From Allocoleopsis franciscana PCC 7113 (lineage in GTDB: Bacteria > Cyanobacteriota > Cyanobacteriia > Cyanobacteriales > Coleofasciculaceae), in assembly GCF_000317515.1 (NCBI RefSeq), contig NC_019738.1, positions 5,296,001 through 5,360,000 of the forward strand: a DNA stretch of 64,000 bases, written 5' to 3'. Positions 9,285 to 18,388 of this stretch are shown here, piece after piece (the stretch's first letter is position 1; each line of letters begins with the position of its first letter). Both the position numbers and the translations under genes were made by a program. The notes under the pieces are model-generated. The model was not told the origin of the DNA. It did no database searches and worked only from the letters and a program-made list of their open reading frames with translations.

Positions 9285-9605
9285 TTAAGCATGAACCATC
9301 AAATATTGCCCGTTACCATTATATTCACCATCACAACAGGCGAAATTGGCAACAAACCATATCAAATAGAACCGCCATATCCGGCGAAACTTGGCATAAT
9401 CCATGCCATAATTTAAATCTTTGATGCTTGCCTGGTTCTCGTCAAAATTACGTAACCAATTGGCTAGTGTTTTAGAGTAATTAGAGCCATTAATATACCA
9501 TCTTTTAATGGTTTTGAGGTCTTTGTTATGGCTAGGGACTGCATCGTTATTCCAGTAGCGACTGTGGGGGAAAATGTATTTATGAGTGTAAACACTGGAT
9601 ATCTT
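9285..9605 (-). pseudogene. CFA synthase-like methyltransferase, C-terminal remnant
   Basis: On the minus strand a 106-codon open stretch without a start encodes the tail of a cyclopropane-fatty-acyl-phospholipid-synthase-like SAM methyltransferase: YTHKYIFPHSRYW, then LANWLRNFDEN, FRRIWRFYLIWFVANFACC and DGEYNGNGQYLMVHA before a TAA. The order and spacing match the family's C-terminus. An in-frame TAG lies just upstream (9606-9608) and the SAM-binding part is absent, so this is a truncated gene. It sits 130 bp from a fatty acid desaturase gene on the other strand; the pair may once have formed a lipid-modification locus. Confidence 0.8.
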
Positions 9606-9736
9606 CTAGACTCGTGATAGAGTTCATGAGTATACTCCTTAGGCTCCCCAAAATTGCTGCAACTATATCACACTAAAGAAGTTTTTGAATTTAGTTATTT
9701 TTTTCTTACTGCCTTCTGAAAAATCAATCAAAATCT

Positions 9737-10825
9737 ATGACTATTGATAGAGAAGAAACACTGATTACTCAAGTAGAATATGCAAAAAAAATACGTCCCC
9801 TACTGCCGGATATAGCTTTTATCCCCGATCCAAGTAAATTAGTCATATTGTTTATTAATCTGGCAATTTTAATACTCGGCTGGGTGATCGCGTCTCATCT
9901 GGATCGTTGGTCTCCATACCTTTTATGGCTATATTTACCCCTAGCTGTGGTGATGGGCAATAGCATCACTGTCTTGCTATTTAGCTCTCATGAAGTCATG
10001 CATGGCAGCGTAATTAGGAACCCCAAGCTGATTCGTATGATTGGCTTCCTGGGGTTCGCGATAGGATGGATGCCACCAACCTTCTGGAAATCTGTTCATA
10101 ACCGAGTGCATCACAGTAAAACAAATTCCTTCGATGATCCTGATCGTAATTACTTATACGAGCAGCCTAATACCTGGGGGAAATGGTTTCAGCATCTTAT
10201 AGAACCTTCTAGTGAAGTCAATTTCATAGGGTTGGCATTGGGAATGCCGACTTCATGGTTACTTTATACGTTTCGCAATCTGACTTCCGTGCTGTTCTTT
10301 AATGATGAATCTGTTGATTATGTTCCTGCCGTCGTTAGGGTCAGTGCTAAAGACCGTCTGGCGATCGCAGGAGAATTTTTTCTGATCTTAATGATTCATC
10401 TAAGTATCATGGCTTATCTGCAATTTGACTTAATAAAACTCGTTTTTAGCTACTTTATACCCTTGGGGATTGGCTATGCTGGAATGTTTTTTTATATTTA
10501 TACAAATCACATGATTTGCCCCATGACACTCGTTAACGATCCACTATTGAATAGTGTTTCTCTACGAGTTTATAAACTCTTTGATAAGTTGCATTTAAAT
10601 TTTTCTTACCATACCGAGCATCATATTTTTCCAGGCATGAATTCTGATTATTATCCAATGGTTCAAGAGTTATTAGAAACTCACTATCCTGAGCGTATGA
10701 ACTTAATAGATGCTGGGGAAGCTTGGCGCTTACTGCGGCAAACTCCTCGGCATTACAAAAATGAAAATACTTTTACAAATTGGTCAGGAGAGAAGGATGT
10801 TGCTTGCCCTCTGCTCCATAAATAA
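9737..10825 (+). CDS. Membrane fatty acid desaturase family protein
   Basis: A 362-residue membrane protein with the three histidine boxes of the di-iron desaturase/hydroxylase superfamily: HEVMH (residues 85-89), HNRVHH (121-126) and HTEHH (292-296). Hydrophobic helices lie between them (ILILGWVIASHL, AGEFFLILMIHLSIMAYL, PLGIGYAGMFFYIY). It should introduce a double bond or hydroxyl into an acyl chain or similar lipid; the exact substrate cannot be read from sequence, and it is not obviously DesA, DesB, DesC or DesD. The gene is AT-richer than the alkane block and sits between two decayed genes, one of them also a lipid-modifying enzyme. Confidence 0.85.
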   Translation: MTIDREETLITQVEYAKKIRPLLPDIAFIPDPSKLVILFINLAILILGWVIASHLDRWSPYLLWLYLPLAVVMGNSITVLLFSSHEVMHGSVIRNPKLIRMIGFLGFAIGWMPPTFWKSVHNRVHHSKTNSFDDPDRNYLYEQPNTWGKWFQHLIEPSSEVNFIGLALGMPTSWLLYTFRNLTSVLFFNDESVDYVPAVVRVSAKDRLAIAGEFFLILMIHLSIMAYLQFDLIKLVFSYFIPLGIGYAGMFFYIYTNHMICPMTLVNDPLLNSVSLRVYKLFDKLHLNFSYHTEHHIFPGMNSDYYPMVQELLETHYPERMNLIDAGEAWRLLRQTPRHYKNENTFTNWSGEKDVACPLLHK

Positions 10826-11203
10826 TTAGTTACAAGGGCGACCTTTAGAGTTACACTCTTTAGCCCAACATGCTTCTAAAAGCTGAACTCTATAGAGATA
10901 GGCAAACTCTCTGGGATTCAGGATGAGTTTAGTTTTGGAACTAAAGACGGGCTGGTTGAGAAACGACCAGAGGGGAAATTTAATTTTGATGTCTTTTTCA
11001 GCCATGTACTTTGCCAGATTGTCGAGTTCGATAAAGCGAGAACGCTCTCAACTGTTAGTTAGACTTCTGTCTAAGGAAACCTCTTTTCCAGTAAAATTTG
11101 ATAAATTTACTTGTCTAGGAATTGAGGAAAATTCCTGACTTGAGCCAAGAAAAGTCCCTTGGTGAGCATCCAACACACAGCCAAGGGGATTTTCCAACCA
11201 CTT
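10826..11203 (-). pseudogene. Decayed minus-strand gene with internal TGA, unidentified
   Basis: The minus strand carries one frame of 125 codons interrupted by a single TGA (11048-11050). Before it reads NPLGCVLDAHQGTFLGS and NLSNFTGKEVSLDRSL; after it ERSRFIELDNLAKYMAEKD, KFPLWSFLNQPVF and NPREFAYLYRVQLLEACW, ending GRPCN. The composition is protein-like on both sides of the stop, and no start codon is present at the head because a TAG precedes it (11204-11206). I do not recognise the family. A plus-strand ORF (10923-11138) overlaps it but looks like its shadow. Confidence 0.45.
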
Positions 11204-11406
11204 CTACAGGAGGATAACGACAAGATTTATTTCGTTTCAAACTCCTTCTTTAAACAGTCTGAAATCCTGCCAGGGGATTTAGGTTTAGCAATGATGAAGA
11301 GTTTGTAAAGTTTTTATGAAATTGTGACAGAAGAACAGTTTTAAGAAAAATTCTTTTTATCAAACTAAATGTTAGTCAGAGTATTCTAAGACTCATTGAT
11401 CTCAGC

Positions 11407-12336
11407 TCAATTCTTAATTCCGGTTGTAGCAATGCCTTGGATAAACTGCCGCTGACCGAAAAGAAACACCACGACTACTGGTAAAGTCGCTATCACTACA
11501 GCCGCCATCAGTAATGACCAGTTATTGGTAAATTGTTCCTGAAACTCTGCCAAAGCGAGTTGAACTGTTCTTAATTCCGGTCGTGTGGTGAAAACAAGGG
11601 GCTTGAACAAATCATTCCACTCGCCGATAAAGGTAAACAAAAATAGCGTCACCAACGCAGGGCGAGACAAAGGTAGCATGACTCGCCCAAGAATTTGGAG
11701 CCGGTTTGCCCCATCTAGTGCCGCCGCTTCTTCCAACTCCACAGGCACGGTGAGGAAAAACTGCCGTAAAAGAAAAATACCAAAGCCACTCGCGGCTGTG
11801 GGCAGAATCAGCGCCCCGTAAGTATTGATCAGATGCCCCCACTTCAGAACGAGAAAAATGGGCACCACTAAAATCTGAAAAGGAATCACCAGAGTTGCCA
11901 AAATCAGCAGCAGCAGCGCTTGACGCCCCCGAAATTTGAGCCGTGCCAAGGCATAGCCTGCTAGGGCAGAGGTAATCACCTGAAACCCTGTTACGGTAAG
12001 GGCGACAACGGTGGAATTCGCAAATGCCAACAGAAAGTTCCCACTAGCCCAAGCTTGTCGATAGTGATCGAGGCTGAGTCCCTTTGGTGCGAGGTTGCCA
12101 CTGGTAGCACTTGTCCCAGTAGGTGCCAAAGACATTAACAAAACAATGGCTAAGGGAAGTAGAACAAGAGCTGCCCCGATAAGTAGCAAAGCCACAATTA
12201 GCCATTTCCCAAACGACGGGGAGGGTTTTTTAGGGAGGATTTTAGGCATTTCTACCGGTTTAATTTTATGCTTGAAATGTTTAATGGAATATTCTGTCTG
12301 GAGGGCTATTGCCTGAGGACAAGCAACGTATAACAT
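11407..12336 (-). CDS. Carbohydrate-type ABC transporter permease (MalG-like)
   Basis: A 309-residue permease with six hydrophobic helices and the ABC-permease EAA loop (EEAAALDGANRLQILGRVMLP), typical of the MalG/carbohydrate importer class. It would pair with a second permease, a substrate-binding protein and an ATPase, none of which are in the window, so it is an orphan here. The substrate is not predictable. The annotated N-terminus carries ~29 extra residues; an internal ATG at 12249 (MPKILPKKPSP) gives a more usual start just before the first helix. It is divergent from ado. Confidence 0.85.
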   Translation of the reverse strand: MLYVACPQAIALQTEYSIKHFKHKIKPVEMPKILPKKPSPSFGKWLIVALLLIGAALVLLPLAIVLLMSLAPTGTSATSGNLAPKGLSLDHYRQAWASGNFLLAFANSTVVALTVTGFQVITSALAGYALARLKFRGRQALLLLILATLVIPFQILVVPIFLVLKWGHLINTYGALILPTAASGFGIFLLRQFFLTVPVELEEAAALDGANRLQILGRVMLPLSRPALVTLFLFTFIGEWNDLFKPLVFTTRPELRTVQLALAEFQEQFTNNWSLLMAAVVIATLPVVVVFLFGQRQFIQGIATTGIKN

Positions 12337-12445
12337 TGACAGGTTAAGTACAAATAAAGGGTTTTGACCCTACCTCAAGGTACCAGGTACCGGGTTAAGC
12401 AACGTTCTAGCATCCTATCTCATGCAAACAGGAGACAATCGACCT

Positions 12446-13141
12446 ATGCAGCAGCTTGCAGTCAGTCCAGAGTTTGATTTCACTAGTGAATCCTACAAGG
12501 ACGCCTACAGCCGCATCAATGCGATCGTGATTGAAGGTGAACAAGAGGCTCACGATAATTACATCACACTGGCCCAACTGCTGCCAGACCACAAAGATGA
12601 ACTCCAGCGCCTCTCGAAGATGGAAAGCCGCCACATGAAGGGTTTTCAAGCCTGTGGTCGGAATCTCAGTGTGACGCCCGATATGGAGTTTGCTAAGCAG
12701 TACTTTAGCCAGTTGCACGGCAACTTTCAGACGGCAGCCGCAACGGGCAATGTGGTGACGTGTTTGTTGATTCAATCACTGATTATCGAGTGTTTCGCGA
12801 TCGCGGCTTACAACATCTATATTCCCGTCGCTGACGACTTCGCTAGAAAAATTACCGAAGGGGTTGTTAAAGACGAGTACATGCACCTCAATTTCGGTGA
12901 AGTTTGGCTGAAAGACCACTTTGAAGAATCTAAAGCCGAACTCGAACAAGCCAATCGTCAAAACCTTCCCTTAGTTTGGCGGATGCTTAACCAAGTTGAA
13001 GATGATGCTCATATCCTGGGCATGGAAAAAGATGCTCTGGTTGAAGACTTTATGATTGCCTACGGGGAAGCCTTGAGCAACATTGGTTTTACCACTCGTG
13101 ACATTATGCGGATGTCAGCCTACGGTCTAACAGCGGCTTAA
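12446..13141 (+). CDS. ado: Aldehyde-deformylating oxygenase
   Basis: A 231-residue ferritin-like di-iron enzyme that converts fatty aldehydes to alkanes plus formate, the last step of cyanobacterial hydrocarbon synthesis. All six metal ligands are in place from this start: E32, E60, H63, E115, E144 and H147 (motifs [41 protein letters not shown]). The start at 12446 ([12 protein letters not shown]) has AGGAG at 12430-12434 and gives the canonical length; an ATG at 12422 lacks a ribosome site. It belongs with aar, accA, an SDR and folE downstream, a block conserved in cyanobacteria, though here a decayed gene separates it from aar. Confidence 0.98.
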   Translation: MQQLAVSPEFDFTSESYKDAYSRINAIVIEGEQEAHDNYITLAQLLPDHKDELQRLSKMESRHMKGFQACGRNLSVTPDMEFAKQYFSQLHGNFQTAAATGNVVTCLLIQSLIIECFAIAAYNIYIPVADDFARKITEGVVKDEYMHLNFGEVWLKDHFEESKAELEQANRQNLPLVWRMLNQVEDDAHILGMEKDALVEDFMIAYGEALSNIGFTTRDIMRMSAYGLTAA

Positions 13142-13232
13142 CACAACTTAACCTATGGCCTAATCGGTTAAGAAAGGGCGGTGGGATAAGGGGGGGTAAT
13201 TTAAGAAAATCCTAGTTTTTAGGAAAAAACCC

Positions 13233-13509
13233 ATGAAAGCTTTATTACTTTACCCTCGCTTTCCCCAAACCTTCTTTCCAAAAGTTCTAGAAGCAATCGT
13301 CAAAGAAGAAGATCGAGGCATCTTGCAATTCGTGCCCAATTTTGGCAAAAATTTAGGATTATTCTCCGTACCAAGCCACAATTTCTTAATATGTATTTAG
13401 GACTGTGTGCTGCTGGCGAGCCTTTCTGGGAGTACCGGGTTTTAGCCAGAGAACGAATGACTCAGCAGCTAGGGTTCGACCCGTTGACACAGACTGTAAT
13501 ACCAGAATG
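13233..13509 (+). pseudogene. Remnant of a B12-binding radical SAM (DUF4070-like) gene
   Basis: An ATG at 13233 after AGGA opens MKALLLYPRFPQTFF, the characteristic N-terminus of the B12-binding radical SAM/DUF4070 family. The frame stops after 55 codons. In a second frame the text continues AIRAQFWQKFRIILR, TKPQFLNMYLGLCAAGEPFW and EYRVLARERMTQQLGFDP to a TGA at 13507-13509, which fits the family's C-terminus. The whole cobalamin and radical-SAM core (several hundred residues) is missing. So the gene suffered a large internal deletion plus a frameshift, leaving both ends between ado and aar. Confidence 0.65.
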
Positions 13510-13596
13510 AGAACCCGCACTTGTAGGAGGTTAATCCTAGCTTTGAGCGCCACTCCTTTAAAATCGAGCCGAGAGAATCTATACTCTTTTTTCAGC

Positions 13597-13624
13597 TTGC
13601 CGCTCTTGGATGCGGCAATTTTTT
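13597..13624 (+). terminator. Rho-independent terminator upstream of aar
   Basis: TTGCCGC (13597-13603), an 8-base loop, GCGGCAA (13612-13618), then six T (13619-13624): a textbook intrinsic terminator. It should end transcripts coming from ado and the remnant, so aar probably needs its own promoter in 13625-13706. Confidence 0.85.
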
Positions 13625-13706
13625 GTAATATTTTGTAAAGTCCTTAACGATTTCTTTCCCTTAACCCCACGTCTGCCTGATTGACAGGTTTACAAGCGAG
13701 CAATAC

Positions 13707-14729
13707 ATGTTTGGTCTTATCGGTCACCTTACCAGTTTGGAACACGCTCAAGCCGTTGCTAAAGAGCTAGGCTACCCAGAATATGCCGACCAAGGGTTAG
13801 ATTTTTGGTGCAGTGCGCCGCCTCAAATCGTTGATACCATCAAGGTCACGAGCATCACTGGGCAAGTCATTGAAGGTCGGTACGTAGAATCTTGCTTTCT
13901 CCCTGAGATGCTCGCCAATCGCCGAATCAAGGCAGCCATCCGGAAAATTCTGAACGCGATGGCTCACGCCCAAAAGTATGGCATCAATATTACCGCATTA
14001 GGAGGCTTTTCCTCGATTATTTTTGAAGAATTCAAATTGCACGAAAGCAAGCAGGTTCGCAATATCAAGCTAGAGTTTGATCGCTTCACCACTGGTAACA
14101 CCCACACGGCTTACATCCTCTGTCGCCAAGTGGAACAAGCCTCGCAAAAGTTAGGGATTGAACTGTCCAAAGCCACAGTTGCGGTATGTGGGGCAACGGG
14201 AGATATTGGGAGTGCCGTCTGCCGTTGGCTGGATGCCAGAACGGATGTCGCGGAGTTGTTGTTAATTGCCCGCAATCAAGAGCGTTTACAAGCCTTGCAG
14301 GACGAACTGGGTCGCGGCAAAATCATGGGATTGGAAGAAGCCCTACCCCAGGCGGATATTGTCGTTTGGGTGGCGAGTATGCCCAAGGGAATCGAAATCG
14401 ACTTCTCGGTGTTGAAGGAGCCTTGTTTGCTAATTGATGGTGGCTACCCGAAAAACATGGGGAATCAGATTCAGCATCCGGGTGTCTACGTTCTAAATGG
14501 TGGCATTGTCGAGCATTCCCTCGATATTGACTGGAAAATCATGCAAATCGTCAATATGCAGGTTCCAGGGCGTCAGCTATTTGCCTGTTTTGCCGAGTCA
14601 ATGCTCCTAGAGTTTGAAAAGTGGTACACCAACTTTTCTTGGGGACGCAATCAGATTACGGTAGAAAACATGGACAAAATTGGACAGATTTCCGTTAAAC
14701 ACGGATTTAGACCCTTACTGAGCTTTTAG
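13707..14729 (+). CDS. aar: Long-chain acyl-[acyl-carrier-protein] reductase
   Basis: A 340-residue NADPH-dependent enzyme that reduces fatty acyl-ACP to fatty aldehyde, the substrate of ADO. The N-terminal part has [15 protein letters not shown] typical of the family; the Rossmann motif [10 protein letters not shown] is at residues 161-170, and the catalytic cysteine falls exactly at C294 (LFACFAE), as in characterised cyanobacterial enzymes. Length is normal. It is preceded by a strong terminator and followed by two hairpins, so it may form its own transcript although it belongs functionally with ado and accA. Confidence 0.98.
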   Translation: MFGLIGHLTSLEHAQAVAKELGYPEYADQGLDFWCSAPPQIVDTIKVTSITGQVIEGRYVESCFLPEMLANRRIKAAIRKILNAMAHAQKYGINITALGGFSSIIFEEFKLHESKQVRNIKLEFDRFTTGNTHTAYILCRQVEQASQKLGIELSKATVAVCGATGDIGSAVCRWLDARTDVAELLLIARNQERLQALQDELGRGKIMGLEEALPQADIVVWVASMPKGIEIDFSVLKEPCLLIDGGYPKNMGNQIQHPGVYVLNGGIVEHSLDIDWKIMQIVNMQVPGRQLFACFAESMLLEFEKWYTNFSWGRNQITVENMDKIGQISVKHGFRPLLSF

Positions 14730-14742
14730 CAAAGGGTTACAG

Positions 14743-14790
14743 GTTAGCAAGGCTAACGGGTTGAAGATTGGAACACTCCATCTTCAACCC
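14743..14790 (+). terminator. Two hairpins in the aar-accA gap
   Basis: GTTAGC-AAG-GCTAAC (14743-14757) is followed by GGGTTGAAGAT (14758-14768) and its exact complement ATCTTCAACCC (14780-14790). The second belongs to the GGTTGAA/TTCAACC repeat family seen in other gaps of this window. They could act as terminators or processing sites; no long T run follows. Confidence 0.5.
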
Positions 14791-14843
14791 TTCAACCTTG
14801 TAGTCTTTAACTCTTGAACCTTCAACTCTTTAACGCATCACTC

Positions 14844-15821
14844 ATGACCCCCGAAAACAGAACCTTGCTTCTCGATTTTGAAAAGCCACTCTTTGAGTTG
14901 GAGGCACGAATTAACCAGATTCGTGAACTTGCTGAGGAAAATAACGTCGATGTTTCTGAGCAAATCCGCCAACTGGAGGCACGGGCTGTGCAATTGCGTC
15001 AGGAAATTTTCAGTGGCTTATCGCCCGGACAACGGTTACAACTAGCCCGTCATCCTAGGCGTCCAAGTACCCTGGATTACATTCAGGCCATTAGTGATGA
15101 ATGGATGGAACTGCATGGAGATCGGGGCGGTTCGGATGACCCAGCGTTAGTGGGTGGCGTCGGGCGTCTGGGTGGGTGTTCCGTGGTGATGCTAGGTCAT
15201 CAAAAAGGTCGAGATACTAAAGATAATATTGCCCGCAATTTTGGGCAAGCGTCCCCTGGTGGTTACCGTAAGGCGCTGCGGTTGATGGAACATGCCGATC
15301 GCTTTGGGATGCCGATTTTGACGTTTATCGATACCCCAGGGGCTTGGGCCGGTGTCAAAGCGGAACAATTGGGTCAGGGAGAAGCGATCGCTTACAATCT
15401 CCGAGAAATGTTTAAATTCGATGTCCCGATTATCTGTACCGTGATCGGAGAAGGGGGTTCGGGCGGGGCTTTGGGTATTGGCGTGGGTGAGCGATTATTA
15501 ATGTTTGAACACTCGGTTTATACCGTCGCGACACCTGAAGCGTGTGCCGCTATTCTTTGGCGAGACGCTGCCAAAGCCCCAGAAGCCGCCGCCGCGTTGA
15601 AGATGACCGCTTTAGATCTCAAAGAGTTGGGTATTATTGACCAAATCCTGCTAGAACCCGTTGGAGGTGCCCATTCAGACCCCTTAACAGCCGCTTCTAT
15701 CCTGAAAGAAGCCCTACTCCAAAACCTAGAAACTCTGAACCAGATGACCCCAGGGCAGCGCCGGGAGTTACGCTATCAAAAATTCCGCAGCATTGGCGTT
15801 TTTACAGAACTTTCGGCCTAA
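14844..15821 (+). CDS. accA: Acetyl-CoA carboxylase carboxyltransferase subunit alpha
   Basis: A 325-residue subunit that with AccD transfers carboxyl from carboxybiotin to acetyl-CoA, making malonyl-CoA for fatty acid synthesis. Family text is clear: [16 protein letters not shown] at the N-terminus, [64 protein letters not shown] and [18 protein letters not shown]. The frame is open ten codons further up from a TTG, but the ATG at 14844 ([12 protein letters not shown]) gives the usual start. It lies in the conserved hydrocarbon block, linking precursor supply to acyl-ACP reduction. Confidence 0.97.
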   Translation: MTPENRTLLLDFEKPLFELEARINQIRELAEENNVDVSEQIRQLEARAVQLRQEIFSGLSPGQRLQLARHPRRPSTLDYIQAISDEWMELHGDRGGSDDPALVGGVGRLGGCSVVMLGHQKGRDTKDNIARNFGQASPGGYRKALRLMEHADRFGMPILTFIDTPGAWAGVKAEQLGQGEAIAYNLREMFKFDVPIICTVIGEGGSGGALGIGVGERLLMFEHSVYTVATPEACAAILWRDAAKAPEAAAALKMTALDLKELGIIDQILLEPVGGAHSDPLTAASILKEALLQNLETLNQMTPGQRRELRYQKFRSIGVFTELSA

Positions 15822-15915
15822 ATAGAGTGAAAATTTCTAGAGGCGAGGGTTATTCCTGAGGGAGAGTGGAAAAGCCATAGATTAGGTCTTCGAGGTGACA
15901 TTGAAAAATCCAATG

Positions 15916-15987
15916 GGTCAAAACTTTGACCTTATTGCTGATTAGACTTTAAAGAAAGTAGGCTCTGGGATTAACACAGCCTACTTT
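15916..15987 (+). terminator. Hairpins after accA
   Basis: GGTCAAA-AC-TTTGACC (15916-15931) is followed by AAAGTAGGCT (15955-15964) and its exact complement AGCCTACTTT (15978-15987), with TTTT at the end. The second is a good transcription-end candidate. The rest of the 15822-16374 gap shows no convincing gene; a 63-codon minus-strand ORF there looks like chance. Confidence 0.6.
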
Positions 15988-16374
15988 TGAGGGATGACAT
16001 CAGTTCTGGTGGGTTTGGCCTCGTTAACCTTTCCTAGTGATATAATTTTTAAGTAACATTTTTTTACATTGGCTTCATTCGAGGGATTTAGTCTATTTCC
16101 CCCCCAGGGTCAGCAGCCTAAACCATTAGTTGTGTCTTTGGGGAGTGACTGCCGAATAGATAAAAAAAGAATCTGTGCTATCCAAAAGCCAGGAGAAATT
16201 TTGTAGAGTTGAATCTCGTTTAGGGATGGCAGCAGACTTAACTTAAAGGCAAGAGTTACAAGAATTAGCAGGTTAATGCATGTTAGCAGCTCCTCTGCCA
16301 AAATTCAGTTATTAAACAGAAAGTGCTGGCAGGATCTAGCGGGAGCATTGAGGTAGAGAGTACTGGAAGATTTC

Positions 16375-17100
16375 ATGACTTCTCAAAATCAACGACGTGC
16401 CCTGATTACTGGGGCAAGCAGTGGTATTGGCAAGGCAACGGCTTTGGCGTTTGCCCAGGCAGGGATTGATGTTGCCCTAGTCAGCCGTTCTCAGGATAAG
16501 TTAGAAGCGATCGCGACAAAGGCTCGTGAAGCCGGGGTGGAAGCGAAGGCGTATCCTCTCGATTTAGCCAAGATAGAGCAGGTTAAATCAGAGATTAGTG
16601 CAATCGCCACCGATTTTGCTCCCATTGATATCCTGGTTAATAACGCTGGGATGGGTTACACCAACCCCCTACTAGAGACCCCTTTATCAGACTGGCAGCG
16701 AGTCATTGACCTCAATCTGACTAGCGTATTTCAGTGTATTCAGGGTGTTTTACCGGCGATGCGCCAGCAGCAACGGGGCACCATTATCAATGTTGCCTCA
16801 ATCGCAGGTCAGCAACCCTTTCCCGATTGGGGTGCCTATAGCGTCAGTAAAGCAGGTCTTATTGCTCTATCCAAAACTCTGGCAGCAGAAGAACGTCCTC
16901 ATGGCATTCGCGTTGTCACCTTCTCTCCTGGTGCTGTGAATACTCCCATCTGGGATACAGATACCGTTCAAATTGACTTAAATCGGTCAGCCATGCTGAC
17001 ACCTGAAATTGTGGCACAGTCAATTCTGCACGCCGTCATGATGCCAGAACAAGCCGTCATCGATTCAGTAACTTTGATGCCTAGTGCGGGGGCACTTTAA
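16375..17100 (+). CDS. Short-chain dehydrogenase/reductase (SDR)
   Basis: A 241-residue classical SDR: cofactor motif TGASSGIG (12-19), NNAG (89-92), catalytic S142 (NVASIAG), Y155 and K159 (YSVSK). After the lysine comes the usual RVVTFSPGAVNTPIWD segment. It should oxidise or reduce a hydroxyl/keto group with NAD(P)(H); the substrate is unknown. An SDR sits at this place beside accA and folE in many cyanobacterial hydrocarbon clusters, but a role in alkane synthesis has not been shown to my knowledge. No strong ribosome site is seen. Confidence 0.92.
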   Translation: MTSQNQRRALITGASSGIGKATALAFAQAGIDVALVSRSQDKLEAIATKAREAGVEAKAYPLDLAKIEQVKSEISAIATDFAPIDILVNNAGMGYTNPLLETPLSDWQRVIDLNLTSVFQCIQGVLPAMRQQQRGTIINVASIAGQQPFPDWGAYSVSKAGLIALSKTLAAEERPHGIRVVTFSPGAVNTPIWDTDTVQIDLNRSAMLTPEIVAQSILHAVMMPEQAVIDSVTLMPSAGAL

Positions 17101-17252
17101 AGTCACTGTCGGGTTGTTGGGTTGTTGGTGATGGATCAAAAGATTTGGCCAGTTGAAAGGTCTAACCTTCAATCTCCACTCTCTAACCTTCCCGTGACAA
17201 CAAACAACAAAAAGCACACCTATTTTTCTAGAAAAAATCAATCAGGCTCATT

Positions 17253-17969
17253 ATGACTATTGCTTCTTCCAACGCATTCAATAGCTCTAACTCGGCTTCA
17301 AGTTCCAACAGCTCAAATCCCATCCCCCAGGTCGAGACACGACCCGATCGCAACACCCACAATGGTCGGGAACCCAATTTAAAACCGCCCTCGGAAGAAC
17401 TGAACGAGGACATGATGAAGGCTGTGCGGACGATGCTGTTGGGCGTTGGCGAAGACCCAGAGCGCGAGGGACTGCTGAAAACTCCTAAGCGGGTGGCAGA
17501 GGCGATGCGCTTCCTGACGAGTGGCTACAATCAGTCTCTGGAAGAATTAGTCAATGGAGCCATCTTTGATGAAGGCCATAATGAAATGGTTCTTGTCCGG
17601 GATATCAATTTTTTCAGCTTGTGCGAACACCACATGCTGCCCTTTATGGGTAAGGCTCACGTTGCCTACATCCCAAATCAAAAAGTCGTGGGTTTGAGTA
17701 AGTTAGCTCGTGTGGTTGAGATGTATGCACGGCGGCTGCAAGTGCAAGAACGCCTGACCCGCCAGATTGCTGAAGCCGTTCAAACCATCTTGGAACCTCA
17801 GGGCGTAGCGGTCGTCATGGAAGGCACTCACATGTGTATGGCGATGCGCGGTGTGCAAAAGCCCGGTTCTTGGACAGCCACGAGCGCGATGGTGGGTGTT
17901 TTTCAGGACGACCAAAAAACCCGTGAAGAATTCCTTAACCTAATCCGTCATCAGCCGAGTTTCTTTTAA
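17253..17969 (+). CDS. folE: GTP cyclohydrolase I
   Basis: A 238-residue enzyme that converts GTP to dihydroneopterin triphosphate, the first step of folate/pterin synthesis. The zinc ligands C124 and H127 ([10 protein letters not shown]) and C195 (HMCMAMRG) are present, with the family blocks [13 protein letters not shown] and [18 protein letters not shown]. The first ~45 residues are S/N-rich and poorly conserved-looking ([12 protein letters not shown]), a normal variable extension. It is followed by a 14-bp perfect hairpin. It ends the conserved ado-aar-accA-SDR-folE order. Confidence 0.97.
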   Translation: MTIASSNAFNSSNSASSSNSSNPIPQVETRPDRNTHNGREPNLKPPSEELNEDMMKAVRTMLLGVGEDPEREGLLKTPKRVAEAMRFLTSGYNQSLEELVNGAIFDEGHNEMVLVRDINFFSLCEHHMLPFMGKAHVAYIPNQKVVGLSKLARVVEMYARRLQVQERLTRQIAEAVQTILEPQGVAVVMEGTHMCMAMRGVQKPGSWTATSAMVGVFQDDQKTREEFLNLIRHQPSFF

Positions 17970-17989
17970 CTTTGCCATCGATTAAAAGG

Positions 17990-18029
17990 TAATGGGTAAT
18001 TGGAAAGACAACGAGCCAATTACCCATTA
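17990..18029 (+). terminator. 14-bp hairpin after folE
   Basis: TAATGGGTAATTGG (17990-18003) and CCAATTACCCATTA (18016-18029) are perfect complements with a 12-base loop. It probably ends the folE transcript, though no T run follows. Downstream to 18388 I see no gene; a TATAAT at 18179-18184 has only a weak matching -35, so the kinase promoter is not firmly placed. Confidence 0.6.
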
Positions 18030-18388
18030 CTTATGAGCGATGGATTGATTCACTACGGCTGGATACGCAACATTTCCGGTCACATGATAGCGATTCTCAA
18101 TGGAGCAAACTTATAGATGTAGAGCCTTTCCGACCCTGCGTCTGTACAGAGGGCGCATTCCACGCGGATGAAAACCGCTATAATAAAGTCGCTGTTGAAC
18201 TGAATTGGGAACTCAGGAGACTGAGAGTGAACCTGTCTAGAAGGTTGTATCCCTATGTATAAAAACTAACTGAGCTACTCCTCAATATACTGAAAGACTG
18301 GAGAGATGTAGCTAACAAAGTCTCAAAAGCGAACCATAAAACTCACAGCGATAATTATTGTGAATCCAAAAGCGGTAAACGTAAAACG

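Noticed and set aside
10923-11138. 71-codon plus-strand ORF
   Set aside because: Its translation lacks protein-like features, while the minus strand of the same DNA is clearly protein-like on both sides of one stop.
13405-13638. 77-codon plus-strand ORF after ado
   Set aside because: Overlaps the radical-SAM remnant in another frame and includes the terminator of the aar leader; rich in C and R, not protein-like.
16110-16301. 63-codon minus-strand ORF after accA
   Set aside because: No ribosome site, no family, low-complexity hydrophobic text; probably chance.
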